Part shown: piece by piece, positions 17,127 through 29,533 of the stretch
Numbering within the stretch: position 1 is the first letter of the stretch
Layout: each line of letters starts with the position of its first letter
From: VRUE01 sp963816785
GTDB lineage: Bacteria; Actinomycetota; Thermoleophilia; Solirubrobacterales; 70-9
Direction: 5' to 3'
Length of the DNA stretch: 64,000 nt
Assembly (NCBI GenBank): GCA_963816785.1
Contig: CAWFLL010000004.1
Span: 1,612,001-1,676,000 of the forward strand
Made by a program: the position numbers and the translations under genes
The notes under the pieces: model-generated
What the model was told of the DNA's origin: nothing
The model's database searches: none
Seen by the model: the letters and a program-made list of their open reading frames with translations, nothing else

Positions 17127-17900
17127 TCAGTCGCCGTGGGGGGAGACGCCGCCCGATTGCACCGTCGAGATTCCTCCGGGGGGCGGCGGCGGATCCGGCG
17201 GCGGCTTCCGGCGCTGCGGTCGCGGTTGCTGCGCGACTCCCTGGAAGCTGACGGGGAAGACTTCGACCCATTCGGCGAGGTCGAACGGCCGCGCCGGGGC
17301 ATGCACCCAGGAGAGGTGGAGGTGGTCGCCGCACCCGTGACCCGAGTCGCCGTTGTAGCCGACCCAGCGGAACGGCGGGTGGGGCAGGCTCTGGCGCGGC
17401 TCGGCCCAATGGGCGAGGCGGGTGATGCCGCGCCAGGCGCGGTCGCAGCGGCTGCTCCAGTTGAGCGGGACGATGTCGACGGCGAGGCCGTTGTAGTGGT
17501 CGGAGTGCTTGACGTGGCAGCCCCGGCAGCCGGCGTGCTCGCCGTTTGGGAGCCTGCCCGAGTAGCCGTCGGTGATGTAGATCGGGTAGCGCTGCGCCAT
17601 CCAGCGCAGGTTGGGGATGATCCGGCGGTCGATCATGTCCCCTTCTTCGTGCGGCACCGAAACCGGGATCGGGACGATTTCGCCCTCGGCGTAGGAGAGG
17701 CGGGTTTCGATCGGCGCCGCCCCCGCGCCCACTGTCGCCCAGCCGGCCAGCACTGCGGCCCCCGTGAGCGCGGCAGCGACCGAGCGTGCATATCTGGTTC
17801 TTCGCGAGGGAGCGAAGCGCGAACCATTTTTATGGGCGAGGAGGAGCCGGTGCCCACGGCGACGCTTTCCCCGGCTGGCTCTGGTCATCGACCGCGCCAT
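17127..17900 (-). CDS. Secreted M15-like (VanY/D-Ala-D-Ala carboxypeptidase-like) protein
   Basis: 257 residues from ATG 17900 (ATG 17888 also possible). A basic N-terminus precedes a membrane segment, AAALTGAAVLAGWATVGAGA. The mature domain has HSDHYNGLAVDIVPLN and, about 65 residues later, GCGDHLHLSWVHAP. This pairs the His-x6-Asp pattern and a late His of Zn-dependent LAS/M15 peptidases, although the usual SxHxxGxAxD is modified to SDHYNGLAVD. A wall peptidase role is inferred. The C-terminus is a Pro/Arg-rich tail. The N-terminal region overlaps a palindromic element (17771-17824), so the long basic n-region may have come from that element. Confidence 0.6.
   Translation of the reverse strand: MARSMTRASRGKRRRGHRLLLAHKNGSRFAPSRRTRYARSVAAALTGAAVLAGWATVGAGAAPIETRLSYAEGEIVPIPVSVPHEEGDMIDRRIIPNLRWMAQRYPIYITDGYSGRLPNGEHAGCRGCHVKHSDHYNGLAVDIVPLNWSSRCDRAWRGITRLAHWAEPRQSLPHPPFRWVGYNGDSGHGCGDHLHLSWVHAPARPFDLAEWVEVFPVSFQGVAQQPRPQRRKPPPDPPPPPGGISTVQSGGVSPHGD
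17771..17824 (+). repeat. Palindromic element, copy at the 5' end of the M15-like gene
   Basis: Reads GCGGCAGCGA, then GTGCATATCTGGTTCTTCGCG, then GAGCGAAGCGCGAACC. It matches the element core (CATATCTG, TTCTTCGCG, GAGCG flanks) seen in ileS and upstream of the half-size TSUP pair. It lies on the antisense strand of the M15-like gene, inside its N-terminal codons. Confidence 0.5.
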
Positions 17901-17969
17901 CTTCCTGCATATCGGGCGATTCGGAGGATTGGCTTGAGAACCGCAATCTCCCTGTAGGGTTGCGCTCGC

Positions 17970-19568
17970 ATGCCCACCGTCCTCGGTGCAAGCTTCGACC
18001 TCTTCCGCGCCCACGGCATGACGACGATCTTCGGCAACCCCGGGTCGACCGAGTTGCCGATGCTCGCCGACTTCCCCTCCGACTTCCGCTACGTCCTCGG
18101 CCTCCAGGAGGCGGTCGTGGTCGGGATGGCGGACGGCTATGCCCAGGCCTCGGGCCGGACGACCGTCGCCAACCTCCACACCGCCCCCGGGGTCGGCAAC
18201 GCGATGGGGGCGATCTTCAACGCCCATGCCAACCACTCGCCGCTGCTGGTCACCGCCGGCCAGCAGGTGCGCGCGCAGATGACCCTGCAGGCGAACCTGA
18301 CCAACCGCGACGCGATCCGGATGCCGCACCCGCTGGTCAAGTGGGCCTACGAGCCCCCCCGGGCCGAGGACGTGCCGCTTGCGCTCGCCCACGGCGCCCA
18401 CCTCGCCTCGATGCCGCCGCGCGGCCCCGTCTTCGTCTCTGTGCCGATGGACGACTGGGGAGTCGAGGTCGACGAGGCCGACGTCCGCGAGGTGATCGCC
18501 CGCAGGGTCACCGGCCGCGCCGTCGCCGACCCCGAGGCGATCCGCTCACTGGCCGAGCGACTCGACGGCGCCTCGAGCCCGGTTCTCGTCGCCGGCCCCG
18601 ACATCGACGCGAGCGGCGGCTGGAAGGCCGCGGTCGGGTTGGCGGAGCGGCAGCGGCTACCCGTCTGGGCGACGCCGGCGCCAGGCGGCGGCCGGATCGG
18701 CTTCCCCGAGGACCACCCCAACTACCGGGGCGTCCTGCCGCCGGCGATCGGCCCGGTCGCCCAGACCCTCGAGGGCCACGATCTGATCCTCGTCGTCGGC
18801 AGCTCGGTCTTCCCCTACTACCCCTACATCCCCGGGCCGTTGCTGCCGGAGGGGACGGAGTTGGTCGCGATCACCAGCGATCCGGACGAGGCGGTCCGTG
18901 CTCCGATGGGGGACGCGATCGTCGCCGACGTCAGGCTCAGCCTCGAGGCGCTGTTGGAGGCCGTGCCGGAGTCCTCGCGCCCGGCGCCGGAGCCGAACGA
19001 GGGCCCGCAGGAGCTTCCCGCGACCGACCCGCTCAACTCATCGACCGTGCACTCGGCGCTGGCCGAGGTCTTCCCCGAGGACGGCATCGTCGTCCTCGAG
19101 TCGCCCGCCAGCACCCTCGCCCTGCGCAACCAGCTGCGGCTCTCGCGGCCGGGCAGCTACTACTTCAGCTCCGGGGGCGGGCTCGGCTTCGGCCTCGCCG
19201 CCTCGGTCGGGGTCCAGCTCGCCCAGCCCGACCGCCCGGTCGTCTGCGTGCTCGGAGAGGGCTCCGCCCAGTACGCGATCAGCGCCTTCTGGAGCGCCGT
19301 CGCCTACCGCACCCCGGTCACCTTCCTCGTCCTCAGCAACGCCGAGTACGCGATCCTCAAGTGGTTCGCCGACGTCGAGGGAGTCGAGGGCGCGCCGGGC
19401 CTCGACCTGCCGCAGCTCGACGTCGCCGCGGTCGCCGCCGGCTACGGGGTCAGCACCCGGCGCGCGAGCGGGCGCGACGAGGTGCGGGATGCGCTGGCGG
19501 CCGCTCTCGACTCCCCACAACCGGAGCTGGTCCAGGTCCCGGTCGAGCCCGGGATGTCCCTCTTCTAG
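17970..19568 (+). CDS. Benzoylformate-decarboxylase-like thiamine diphosphate enzyme
   Basis: 532 residues, matching Pseudomonas benzoylformate decarboxylase (MdlC, about 528) closely from end to end. FGNPGSTELPML supplies Ser26, LQEAVVVGMADGY supplies Glu47 and VANLHTAPGVGNAMG supplies His70, all at the same numbering as MdlC. The second active-site His of MdlC (His281, in RYHQY) is replaced by Tyr284 in FPYYPY, and the ThDP/metal motif reads GEGS and SNAEY instead of GDGS and NNGTY. It probably decarboxylates a 2-oxo acid to an aldehyde, but the substrate may not be benzoylformate. It ends 5 bases before a 2-hydroxyacid dehydrogenase-type gene, so the pair may oxidise and then decarboxylate a hydroxy acid (inference). 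Confidence 0.85.
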   Translation: MPTVLGASFDLFRAHGMTTIFGNPGSTELPMLADFPSDFRYVLGLQEAVVVGMADGYAQASGRTTVANLHTAPGVGNAMGAIFNAHANHSPLLVTAGQQVRAQMTLQANLTNRDAIRMPHPLVKWAYEPPRAEDVPLALAHGAHLASMPPRGPVFVSVPMDDWGVEVDEADVREVIARRVTGRAVADPEAIRSLAERLDGASSPVLVAGPDIDASGGWKAAVGLAERQRLPVWATPAPGGGRIGFPEDHPNYRGVLPPAIGPVAQTLEGHDLILVVGSSVFPYYPYIPGPLLPEGTELVAITSDPDEAVRAPMGDAIVADVRLSLEALLEAVPESSRPAPEPNEGPQELPATDPLNSSTVHSALAEVFPEDGIVVLESPASTLALRNQLRLSRPGSYYFSSGGGLGFGLAASVGVQLAQPDRPVVCVLGEGSAQYAISAFWSAVAYRTPVTFLVLSNAEYAILKWFADVEGVEGAPGLDLPQLDVAAVAAGYGVSTRRASGRDEVRDALAAALDSPQPELVQVPVEPGMSLF

Positions 19569-19573
19569 GTGAG

Positions 19574-22485
19574 ATGGCGCTGCTGGAGCGGAATCTCGCG
19601 CCACCGCCCTCGGAGCCCGCTCCAGACCGCGGACCCGACGAGCTGGCGGCCGGAACCGCCCAGCCCCTGCGCGGCGAGCTGGGGGCGCTGCTCGGCGCCG
19701 ACCGGGTGCTGGCCCGGGCCAGCGACATCGTCCGCTACGCCTCCGACGCAAGCCCCTACCGCCTGTTCCCACAGGTGGTGGTGATGGCGCGTGAGGCAGG
19801 CGACGTCGCGAAGGTGCTCGAGTACGGCCGGAGCTCCGGGATCCCGGTCGTCTTCAGGGCCGGCGGCACCAGCCTCAACGGCCAGGGGCAGAGCGACGGG
19901 ATCCTGGTTGATGTCCGCCGCCACTTCGGCGGCGTCTCGGTCGAGGAGGGGGGAGCGCTGGCAAGGGTCAAGCCTGGCACCGTGCTCGGCCACGCGAACC
20001 GCGTCCTCGCGCCCCACGGGCGCAAACTCGGCCCCGACCCGGCCAGCACCGACATCGCCACGGTCGGCGGGGTGATCGCCAACAACTCGGGCGGGATGCG
20101 CTGCGGGGTCGTCCACGACTCCTACTCGACGGTGCGCTCGCTGATCTTCGTGCTGCCGTCGGGGACGACGATCGACACCGCGGCGCCCGGCGCCGCCGAG
20201 AGCTTCGCCGCCGCCGAGCCGGAGCTCGTCGCCGGGCTCGAGGCGATCCGCGACGAGATCCGCGCCGACTCCGAGCTGAGCGAGCGGATCCGCCGCAAGT
20301 TCGCGATCAAGAACACGACCGGGTACCGCCTCTGCGCCTTCCTCGACGCCGACGGGCCGCTGGAGATCTTCCGTCGCCTGCTGGTCGGCTCCGAGGGAAC
20401 CCTCGCCTTCGTCGCCGAGGCCGTCTTCGAGACCGTGCCGCTGCCGGCGAGGACGACCACCGCCTGGATCCACTTCCCCGGCATCGACGAGGCGATCGCC
20501 CCGGTCCGCGACCTGGTCGAGAGCGGCGCGACGGCGGTCGAGCTGATGGTCGCGCCCGCCCTGATCACCGCCAGCTACAACATGGTCGGGGCGCCCGAGG
20601 AGTGGCGGGAGCTGCCGCCGGAGTCGGCGGTGCTGCTGGTCGAGTACGGGGCCTCCACCGACGCCGAGCTTGACCCCCAGATCGCCAGGGCGGAGGAGAT
20701 CCTCTCTTCCCACACGACGATCCGCCCGATCGAGTTCACCCGCTCCGAGGAGGAGGTCGAGCTGGCCTGGCGGGTGCGCGAGGGGCTGCACGGCCTGATC
20801 GGGCGGCTGCGGCCGCCCGGGACGGCGCTGATCGTCGAGGACGTCTGCGTGCCCCCGGAGCGGATCGCCGAGGGCGCCCGCGATCTCCAGGCGCTGCTCG
20901 GCGAGCACGGCTTCCTCCCCGACGTCGCCGGCCACGCCTCGGCGGGGAACCTGCACTTCATGCTCACCCCCGACTTCGCGAAACAGGAGGACCGCGACCG
21001 CTACGAGGCGTTCATGGCGAAGCTGGTCGAGCTGATCGTCGGCAAGTACGACGGCTCGCTCAAGGCCGAGCACGGGACCGGGATCAACATGGCCCCCTAC
21101 GTCGAGCGCGAGTGGGGGGAGAAGGCGACGGAGCTGATGTGGCGGGTGAAGGGCCTCGCCGACCCGGACGGCGTGCTCGCCCCCGGCGTCGTCCTCAACC
21201 GCGATCCGGGCGCCCACCTGCGGAACCTGAAAACGACGCCGCCGATCGAGGAGTCGGCGACCACCTGCGTCGAGTGTGGCTTCTGCGAGCCGGTCTGCCC
21301 GAGCCGCAATCTGACCACGACGCCCCGGCAGCGGATCGTGCTGCGCCGGGAGATGGCGCGCCAGCCCCCCGGCTCGCCCCTGCAGCAGGTGCTGCTCGAG
21401 GAGTACGAGTACGACTCGCTCGAGACCTGCGCCGCCGATGGCTCCTGCCAGCTGGCCTGCCCGGTGGGGATCGACACCGGCAAGTTGGTCAAGGAAATTC
21501 GCGAGGCCCGACATACCGAGCGGGCCGAAGCCCTGGCGCTGCGGGTGGCGAAGCGGTGGCGGTGGGTGGAAGGCGCATCGCGAGCTGCGCTGCGGCTCGG
21601 CGGCCCGGTCGCTCGGCGAACCAAGAGGGGTAGGGGCCTGCCGGGAGCTGCCTCGACGAAGCTGCCGGAGACCGCCCGCGACGGCGCGGCCGCCGTCTAC
21701 CTGCCGTCCTGCACCAACCGCATCTTCGGCCCCTTCCCCGCCGATGGGCCGCAAACGGGAGATATAGGCCCGTTTTCGGCCCGTCGGCCTGGCATTGCCG
21801 ACGCCCTGGTCGAGGTTTCGCGCCGCGCCGGGCTGCCGGTCTGGATTCCGCCCGGGGATCGAGCGGGAGCTGCTGCGGCCTCCCGTGGAGCTCGAAGGGC
21901 TTCGGCGAGGCGCACCGACACAAGGCGGACGAGCTGGTCGAGCGCCTCTGGGAGTGGAGCGGCGAGGGGGAGCTGCCGGTGGTGATCGACGCCTCCTCCT
22001 GCACCCAGGCCGTCGCGACGCCGGGAGAGGGAGTGCTGAGCGAGGAGAACACCGAGCGCCTCGGCGGGCTCGAGATCCTCGACTCGGTCGCCTGGGCCCA
22101 CGACCGCCTGCTGCTCGCTCTCGATGTTGCACGCAGGGTCGGCTCGGCCACGGTCCACCCGACCTGCGCCACCCGCCACATGGGGCTCGCCCCGCGGCTC
22201 CGCTCGCTCGCCGGTGCGCTGGCCGACGATGTCTTCGTCGCCCCCTCCGCGACCTGCTGCGGCTTCGCCGGCGATCGCGGCATCTCGCACCCGGAGCTGA
22301 CCGCCGCGGCGACAGCCGATCAGGCCGCCGAGCTCTCCGGCCGCTCCTTCGACGCCCACCTCAGCAGCAACCGCACCTGCGAGATCGGGCTTAGTCGGGC
22401 CACCGAAGCGCCCTATGAGTCGATCGTCTTCCTGCTCGAGGAACTGACCCGGGTACCTGCAGCGGCTCAGCCCGCTGAGCGCTGA
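19574..22485 (+). CDS. FAD-binding and (Fe-S)-binding oxidoreductase (GlcD-GlcF/D-lactate dehydrogenase type), frameshifted
   Basis: About 970 residues when the frame break is bridged. The N-terminal half is a VAO-type FAD domain (GIPVVFRAGGTSLNGQGQSD, GGVIANNSGGMRCGV, KNTTGYRLCAFL) with the C-terminal cap ending in GTGINMAPYVEREWG. Then come two ferredoxin-like clusters, CVECGFCEPVCPS and CAADGSCQLACPVG, and a CCG (heterodisulfide-reductase) domain. The frame breaks at the G-run 21854-21857: adding one G yields continuous CCGLPWSSKGFGEAHRHK and, further on, ATCCGFAGDRG. Membrane-linked oxidation of a D-2-hydroxy acid (lactate, glycolate or similar) is the expected role. It is coupled to the decarboxylase upstream and overlaps the convergent SDR by 19 bases. 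Confidence 0.88.
21741..21787 (-). repeat. Palindromic insert inside the FAD/Fe-S oxidoreductase gene
   Basis: Arms 21741-21759 and 21769-21787 form a 19-bp stem with two mismatches around a 9-base loop AGATATAGG (CCTATATCT on the minus strand). It encodes ADGPQTGDIGPFSARR in frame, a stretch lying between the conserved YLPSCTNRIFGP and the next helix. The ATATCT loop suggests a relation to the other palindromic elements in this window, though arms and loop length differ. Confidence 0.5.
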
Positions 22486-23357
22486 CCCGATGCGGCCGAG
22501 ACCGCGGCGGCGCCCCTCTCGTCGGTCTCCGACTCAACGTCGCGCACGATCTCGATCGAGTTGCGATTGCGCTCGAGGCGGCGGTCGGTCAGCGGGCTGA
22601 TGATCCCGCGCAGGGCGGAGGCGATTCGCCACCAGCGCGGGGCGAAGATCCGCGGCGCCCGCTCCTCGATCCCGCGGACGACGGCCGCGGCCGCCTCCGC
22701 CGGCTCGATCCTGTGCTTCATGAAGCCGGGCAGTTCGTCCTGCAGGCGGTCGAAGTGGTCCTGCTCGGCTGCGTCCTGCACCATCTTCGTGTCGACCCAG
22801 CCGAAGTAGGCGACGCTGGCGCTGGCCCCGAGCGGCGTCAGCTCGGCCCGCAGCGAGCGGCCGAGGGACTCGACCCCGGCCTTGGCGGCGGCGTAGGGGC
22901 TGTTGAGGAAGCCGTTGACGAAGGCGTAGACGGAGGAGACGACGACGACGTGGCCGTGTCGCTCGACGATCTGCGGCAGGGCGGCGCGAACGGTGCGCCA
23001 GACGCCGAGCATGTCGACGTCGAAGACGCGTTCCCATTCCTCGCTCGCCATCCCCCTCGCGGTCGCCAGCTTCCGCGGGGCGATGCCGGCATTGGCGACG
23101 ACCACGTCGAGCCCGCCGAAGCGCTCGACCGTCTCGGCGACCGCGCTCATCATCGCCCCGTCGTCGGTGACGTCGGCGCCGATCCCGATCGCCCGCTCCC
23201 CGACCCGCTCCGCGGCCTCGCGGGTTTCGTCGGGGTCGAGGTCGACCAGCGCCACCGAGGCTCCCCGCATCTGGAGCTGCCGCGCGGTCTCATAGCCGAT
23301 GCCACGCGCGGCGCCGGTCACCAGCGCCACCTTCCCGTTCAGGTCGAAGACCGGCAT
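22467..23357 (-). CDS. Short-chain dehydrogenase/reductase with C-terminal extension
   Basis: 296 residues. Classical SDR features: TGAARGIGYETA, DLDPDE (acidic residue after strand 2, favouring NAD), VVANAGIAP (the usual NNAG is ANAG), catalytic Ser in VVSSVYAF, and SPYAAAKAG with Tyr and Lys. A C-terminal extension of about 50 residues (APRWWRIASALRGIISPLTDRR) resembles actinobacterial SDRs that reduce lipids or sterol-like substrates and may touch the membrane. Substrate unknown. It is divergent from ileS with a 36-base gap. Confidence 0.85.
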   Translation of the reverse strand: MPVFDLNGKVALVTGAARGIGYETARQLQMRGASVALVDLDPDETREAAERVGERAIGIGADVTDDGAMMSAVAETVERFGGLDVVVANAGIAPRKLATARGMASEEWERVFDVDMLGVWRTVRAALPQIVERHGHVVVVSSVYAFVNGFLNSPYAAAKAGVESLGRSLRAELTPLGASASVAYFGWVDTKMVQDAAEQDHFDRLQDELPGFMKHRIEPAEAAAAVVRGIEERAPRIFAPRWWRIASALRGIISPLTDRRLERNRNSIEIVRDVESETDERGAAAVSAASGQRSAG

Positions 23358-23393
23358 GCGGCGCGCAGCCTACCCGCTCCTAGAATCACAGCC

Positions 23394-26685
<3,292 letters not shown>

Positions 26686-26699
<14 letters not shown>

Positions 26700-26865
26700 G
26701 CTCGCCGATGATGAAGTCCGACTTCGCCGAGTCGGAGAACTTCACCCAGCACTGCTCGGGCGGGACCCCGGCGACCTCGACCAGCGCCGCTTCGATCCTC
26801 TTCGCGATCTCCGCCTTCTGCTCGTCGGTCCGACCCTCGTACCAGTGGATGTGTATGAAGGGCAT
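26686..26865 (-). CDS. 4-oxalocrotonate tautomerase family protein
   Basis: A 59-residue protein starting MPFIHIHWYEGRTDEQKAEI. Pro directly after the initiator Met would be the N-terminal catalytic proline of the tautomerase superfamily, and size and beta-alpha-beta pattern (VAGVPPEQCWVKFSDSA in the second strand) fit 4-OT monomers of 60-75 residues. It starts 9 bases after the trxA stop, so both are probably on one transcript. Its stop lies inside the 3' end of ileS (14-base convergent overlap). Substrate unknown. Confidence 0.75.
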
Positions 26866-26874
26866 CCGCGTGCC

Positions 26875-27201
26875 CTAGGCGAGCGCCGGCTCCAGCTCCG
26901 CCTCGAGGCGTCGCTTCGGCATCGCCCCGACCACTTTCTTCGCGATCGCCCCGTCCTTGAACAGGAGCAGGGTCGGGATCGAGAGGACTTCGTACTGGGC
27001 GGCGGTCTGCTGGTTCTCATCGACGTTGAGGCTGAGGATCGTCAGGTCGTCGCGCTCGCCGTCGATCTCTTCGAGGACCGGGTGGACGACGCGGCACGGG
27101 CCGCACCAGGGAGCCCAGAAGTCGACGAGCACGGGACCGTCGGCCTCCAGCACGTCGGACTTGAAGGTGGCGTCTGTCACGTCGGTGAGCTTGCCTGTCA
27201 C
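26875..27201 (-). CDS. trxA: Thioredoxin
   Basis: 108 residues with the active site FWAPWCGPCRVVHPVL at about residues 28-43 and the cis-Pro loop SIPTLLLFKDG. Length and motifs match classical thioredoxin, a cytoplasmic protein-disulfide reductase. It is followed after 9 bases by the small tautomerase gene. Confidence 0.95.
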   Translation of the reverse strand: MTGKLTDVTDATFKSDVLEADGPVLVDFWAPWCGPCRVVHPVLEEIDGERDDLTILSLNVDENQQTAAQYEVLSIPTLLLFKDGAIAKKVVGAMPKRRLEAELEPALA

Positions 27202-27303
27202 TGAGATCGGTCTCCTGGAATCGGGGATTGTTCAGCGCTCAATACTTCAGAAAGGATAGCGATGCCCCCGCGGGGTACTCAGGGGCGGCCTTATTTTGAC
27301 GGT

Positions 27304-29028
27304 ATGACCAACGCCGAGATCGCCGACGCCCTGGAAGAGCTCGGCGTGCTCTACGAGCTGGACGGCGCGGTCAAATACAGGGTGCTCGCCTACAGCACCG
27401 CCGCCAAGGCGATCCGCGAAAGCCCGGTCTCGGTCGCCGACCTCGCCGCCGCCGGCAGGGCGACCGAGATCCCCGGGGTCGGCAAGACTCTGGCGGAAAA
27501 GATCGACGCGCTGCTGGAGACGGGTGAGATTCCGGCCGCCGCGAAGCTGAAGGCGAAGTTCCCGCCGACGCTGATCGCGGTCACGCGCGTGCCGGGCCTC
27601 GGGGCCAAGACCGCGCGGCGCCTCTACGAGGAGCTCGGCGTCACCACCCTGGAGGAGCTGAAGGATGCCGCCGAGTCCCAGCAGATCCGCGAGCTGAAGG
27701 GCCTCGGGCCGAAGGTCGAGGAGAACGTCCTGGCGGCGATGGAGCGGCTCGGCGAGCCGGGTGAGGGGCCGGGCCGGGTGCTGCTCTCGGCCGTGCGCCC
27801 GATTGCCGAGGAGCTGGCGACGGCGCTGCGGGAGCATCCCGCGGCCAATCGGGTCGAGGTCGCCGGCTCGGTGCGGCGCTGGACCGAGACCTGCAAGGAC
27901 ATCGACCTGATCGCGACGGCCGAGGAGCCGGCGGCGCTGGCGGAGCACCTTGCCTCCCACCCATTGATCGCCGCGGCTGGTTCGCCGGGGGAGAACGGGG
28001 TGCGGGCGCAGACCCACAACGGGATCTCGGTCGACCTCCGCATCGTCGCGCCGGAGGCCTTCGGCAACCTCCTGCAGCACTTCACCGGGTCGCAGGCCCA
28101 CAACGTGCAGCTGCGCGAAGAGGCGGTCGCACGCGGGCTCTCCGTCTCCGAGCACGGGATCACCGACACCGAGACGAAGCAGGTCGAGCTGTGCGAGACC
28201 GAGGAGGAGGTCTACGAGCGCCTCGGCTACGCCTACATCGTCCCCGAGCTGCGCGAGGGCCGGGGGGAGCTGAAGGCGGCCCGCGACCGCTCGCTCCCGG
28301 AGCTGGTCACCGTCGAGGACATCCGCGGCGACCTGCACTGCCACACCACCCTCTCGGACGGGCGCAACACGCTGGAGGAGATGGCCGCCGCCGGCCGCGA
28401 GCGCGGCTACGCCTACCTGGCGGTGACCGACCACTCGGCGAGCCACGGCTTCGGCGACCACGTCACCGCCGAGCGGCTCTGGGAGCGGATCGAGGAGATC
28501 CGGGGCTGGAACGAGGGCAAACGGGGATTTCGGCTGCTCGCGGGCTCGGAGATCAACATCGGCCTCGACGGATCGCTCGACTATCCCGACGACCTCGTCG
28601 CGGCGCTCGACTGGGTCGTGGCCAGCGTCCACACCTCGTTCTCGATCTCCGAGCGGGAGATGACAGAACGGGTGCTGGCGGCGATCGAGAATCCGAACGT
28701 CGACTGCATCGGCCACCTGACCGGGCGCCTGATCGGGCGCCGCGAGCCCTACGCGATCGACGTCGAGGCGGTGGCCGAGGCGGCGGCCCGGACCGGGACG
28801 ATGCTGGAGATCAACGGCAACCCGAACCGCCGTGACCTCTCCGAGCACCACGCCCGCCTCGCCGTCGAGGTGGGGGCGACGATCGTCCTCAACACCGATG
28901 CCCACGGGGTCGACACGCTCGGCAACATCGTCTACTCGGTCGCGACAGCGCGCCGGGCCTGGCTCACCCCGGCGGACATCGCCAACACCCGCGGCTGGCG
29001 CGAGTTCAAGCGACTCTTGAGCCGCTGA
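27304..29028 (+). CDS. polX: Family X DNA polymerase with PHP domain
   Basis: 574 residues from ATG 27304 (an upstream in-frame ATG at 27262 is possible but less family-like). Domain order is that of bacterial PolX: N-terminal helix-hairpin-helix lyase-like region (EIPGVGKTLAEKI, RVPGLGAKTARRLYEELG), nucleotidyltransferase palm with GSVRRWTETCKDIDLIA and the third carboxylate in GISVDLRIV, then PHP domain with DLHCHTTLSDGRNT, VTDHSASHGF, INIGLDG, SVHTSF and LNTDAHG. It would fill short gaps in base excision repair and carry 3'-5' exonuclease or AP-endonuclease activity in the PHP domain. The 3' end overlaps the convergent gene by 23 bases. Confidence 0.92.
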   Translation: MTNAEIADALEELGVLYELDGAVKYRVLAYSTAAKAIRESPVSVADLAAAGRATEIPGVGKTLAEKIDALLETGEIPAAAKLKAKFPPTLIAVTRVPGLGAKTARRLYEELGVTTLEELKDAAESQQIRELKGLGPKVEENVLAAMERLGEPGEGPGRVLLSAVRPIAEELATALREHPAANRVEVAGSVRRWTETCKDIDLIATAEEPAALAEHLASHPLIAAAGSPGENGVRAQTHNGISVDLRIVAPEAFGNLLQHFTGSQAHNVQLREEAVARGLSVSEHGITDTETKQVELCETEEEVYERLGYAYIVPELREGRGELKAARDRSLPELVTVEDIRGDLHCHTTLSDGRNTLEEMAAAGRERGYAYLAVTDHSASHGFGDHVTAERLWERIEEIRGWNEGKRGFRLLAGSEINIGLDGSLDYPDDLVAALDWVVASVHTSFSISEREMTERVLAAIENPNVDCIGHLTGRLIGRREPYAIDVEAVAEAAARTGTMLEINGNPNRRDLSEHHARLAVEVGATIVLNTDAHGVDTLGNIVYSVATARRAWLTPADIANTRGWREFKRLLSR

Positions 29029-29530
29029 GGCGGTCGCTCCGCAGCCCGGGGGTGCGGACCAGCTCGATCGGGCGCAGGCCGGAGGTGGGGACGACGTAGA
29101 ACTTGACGCCGTCGCGCTGCTCGACGCCGAGCACCGCCGCCTCGTGGGTCCGCATCGCGAGCGCCACCAGCAGGGCGAAGCCGGTGCCGATCGCGGCGAC
29201 GCCGGGGTAGATGACGCCGAGCACGCCGGCGGCGACCGCCGAGACCACGATCGGCCAGAGCCGGGTGAAGGCGATCCGCGCCGGCGACTCCTCGGGCAGG
29301 GAGGTGGCGGTCTTGGCCCCGGCCAGGGCGTCGCGGACCCCATCCGCGGCACGATCGGGCCGGCCGAGACGGAGGCCGATCAGCAGCGCCGCCAGCCACC
29401 AGGCGGCTGCGACCAGGATCGTCGTGGTGTCAGTCTCGCGACCGGCCGCGACCGCCGTGATCGCCCCCAGCGCGGTCGCCTCGCCGCCTGCAAGGAAGAC
29501 TGTGATCCGCAGCAGATCGGTGAACGGCAC
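29006..29530 (-). CDS. Membrane protein of unknown function
   Basis: 174 residues with four predicted membrane segments (around residues 8-30, 36-54, 92-111 and 113-128) and a short soluble C-terminus (VKFYVVPTSGLRPIELVRTPG). No family recognised. Its start lies 3 bases from the otsB stop, so it is probably cotranscribed with trehalose-phosphatase. Confidence 0.65.
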   Translation of the reverse strand: MPFTDLLRITVFLAGGEATALGAITAVAAGRETDTTTILVAAAWWLAALLIGLRLGRPDRAADGVRDALAGAKTATSLPEESPARIAFTRLWPIVVSAVAAGVLGVIYPGVAAIGTGFALLVALAMRTHEAAVLGVEQRDGVKFYVVPTSGLRPIELVRTPGLRSDRLSGSRVA

Positions 29531-29533
29531 GGC

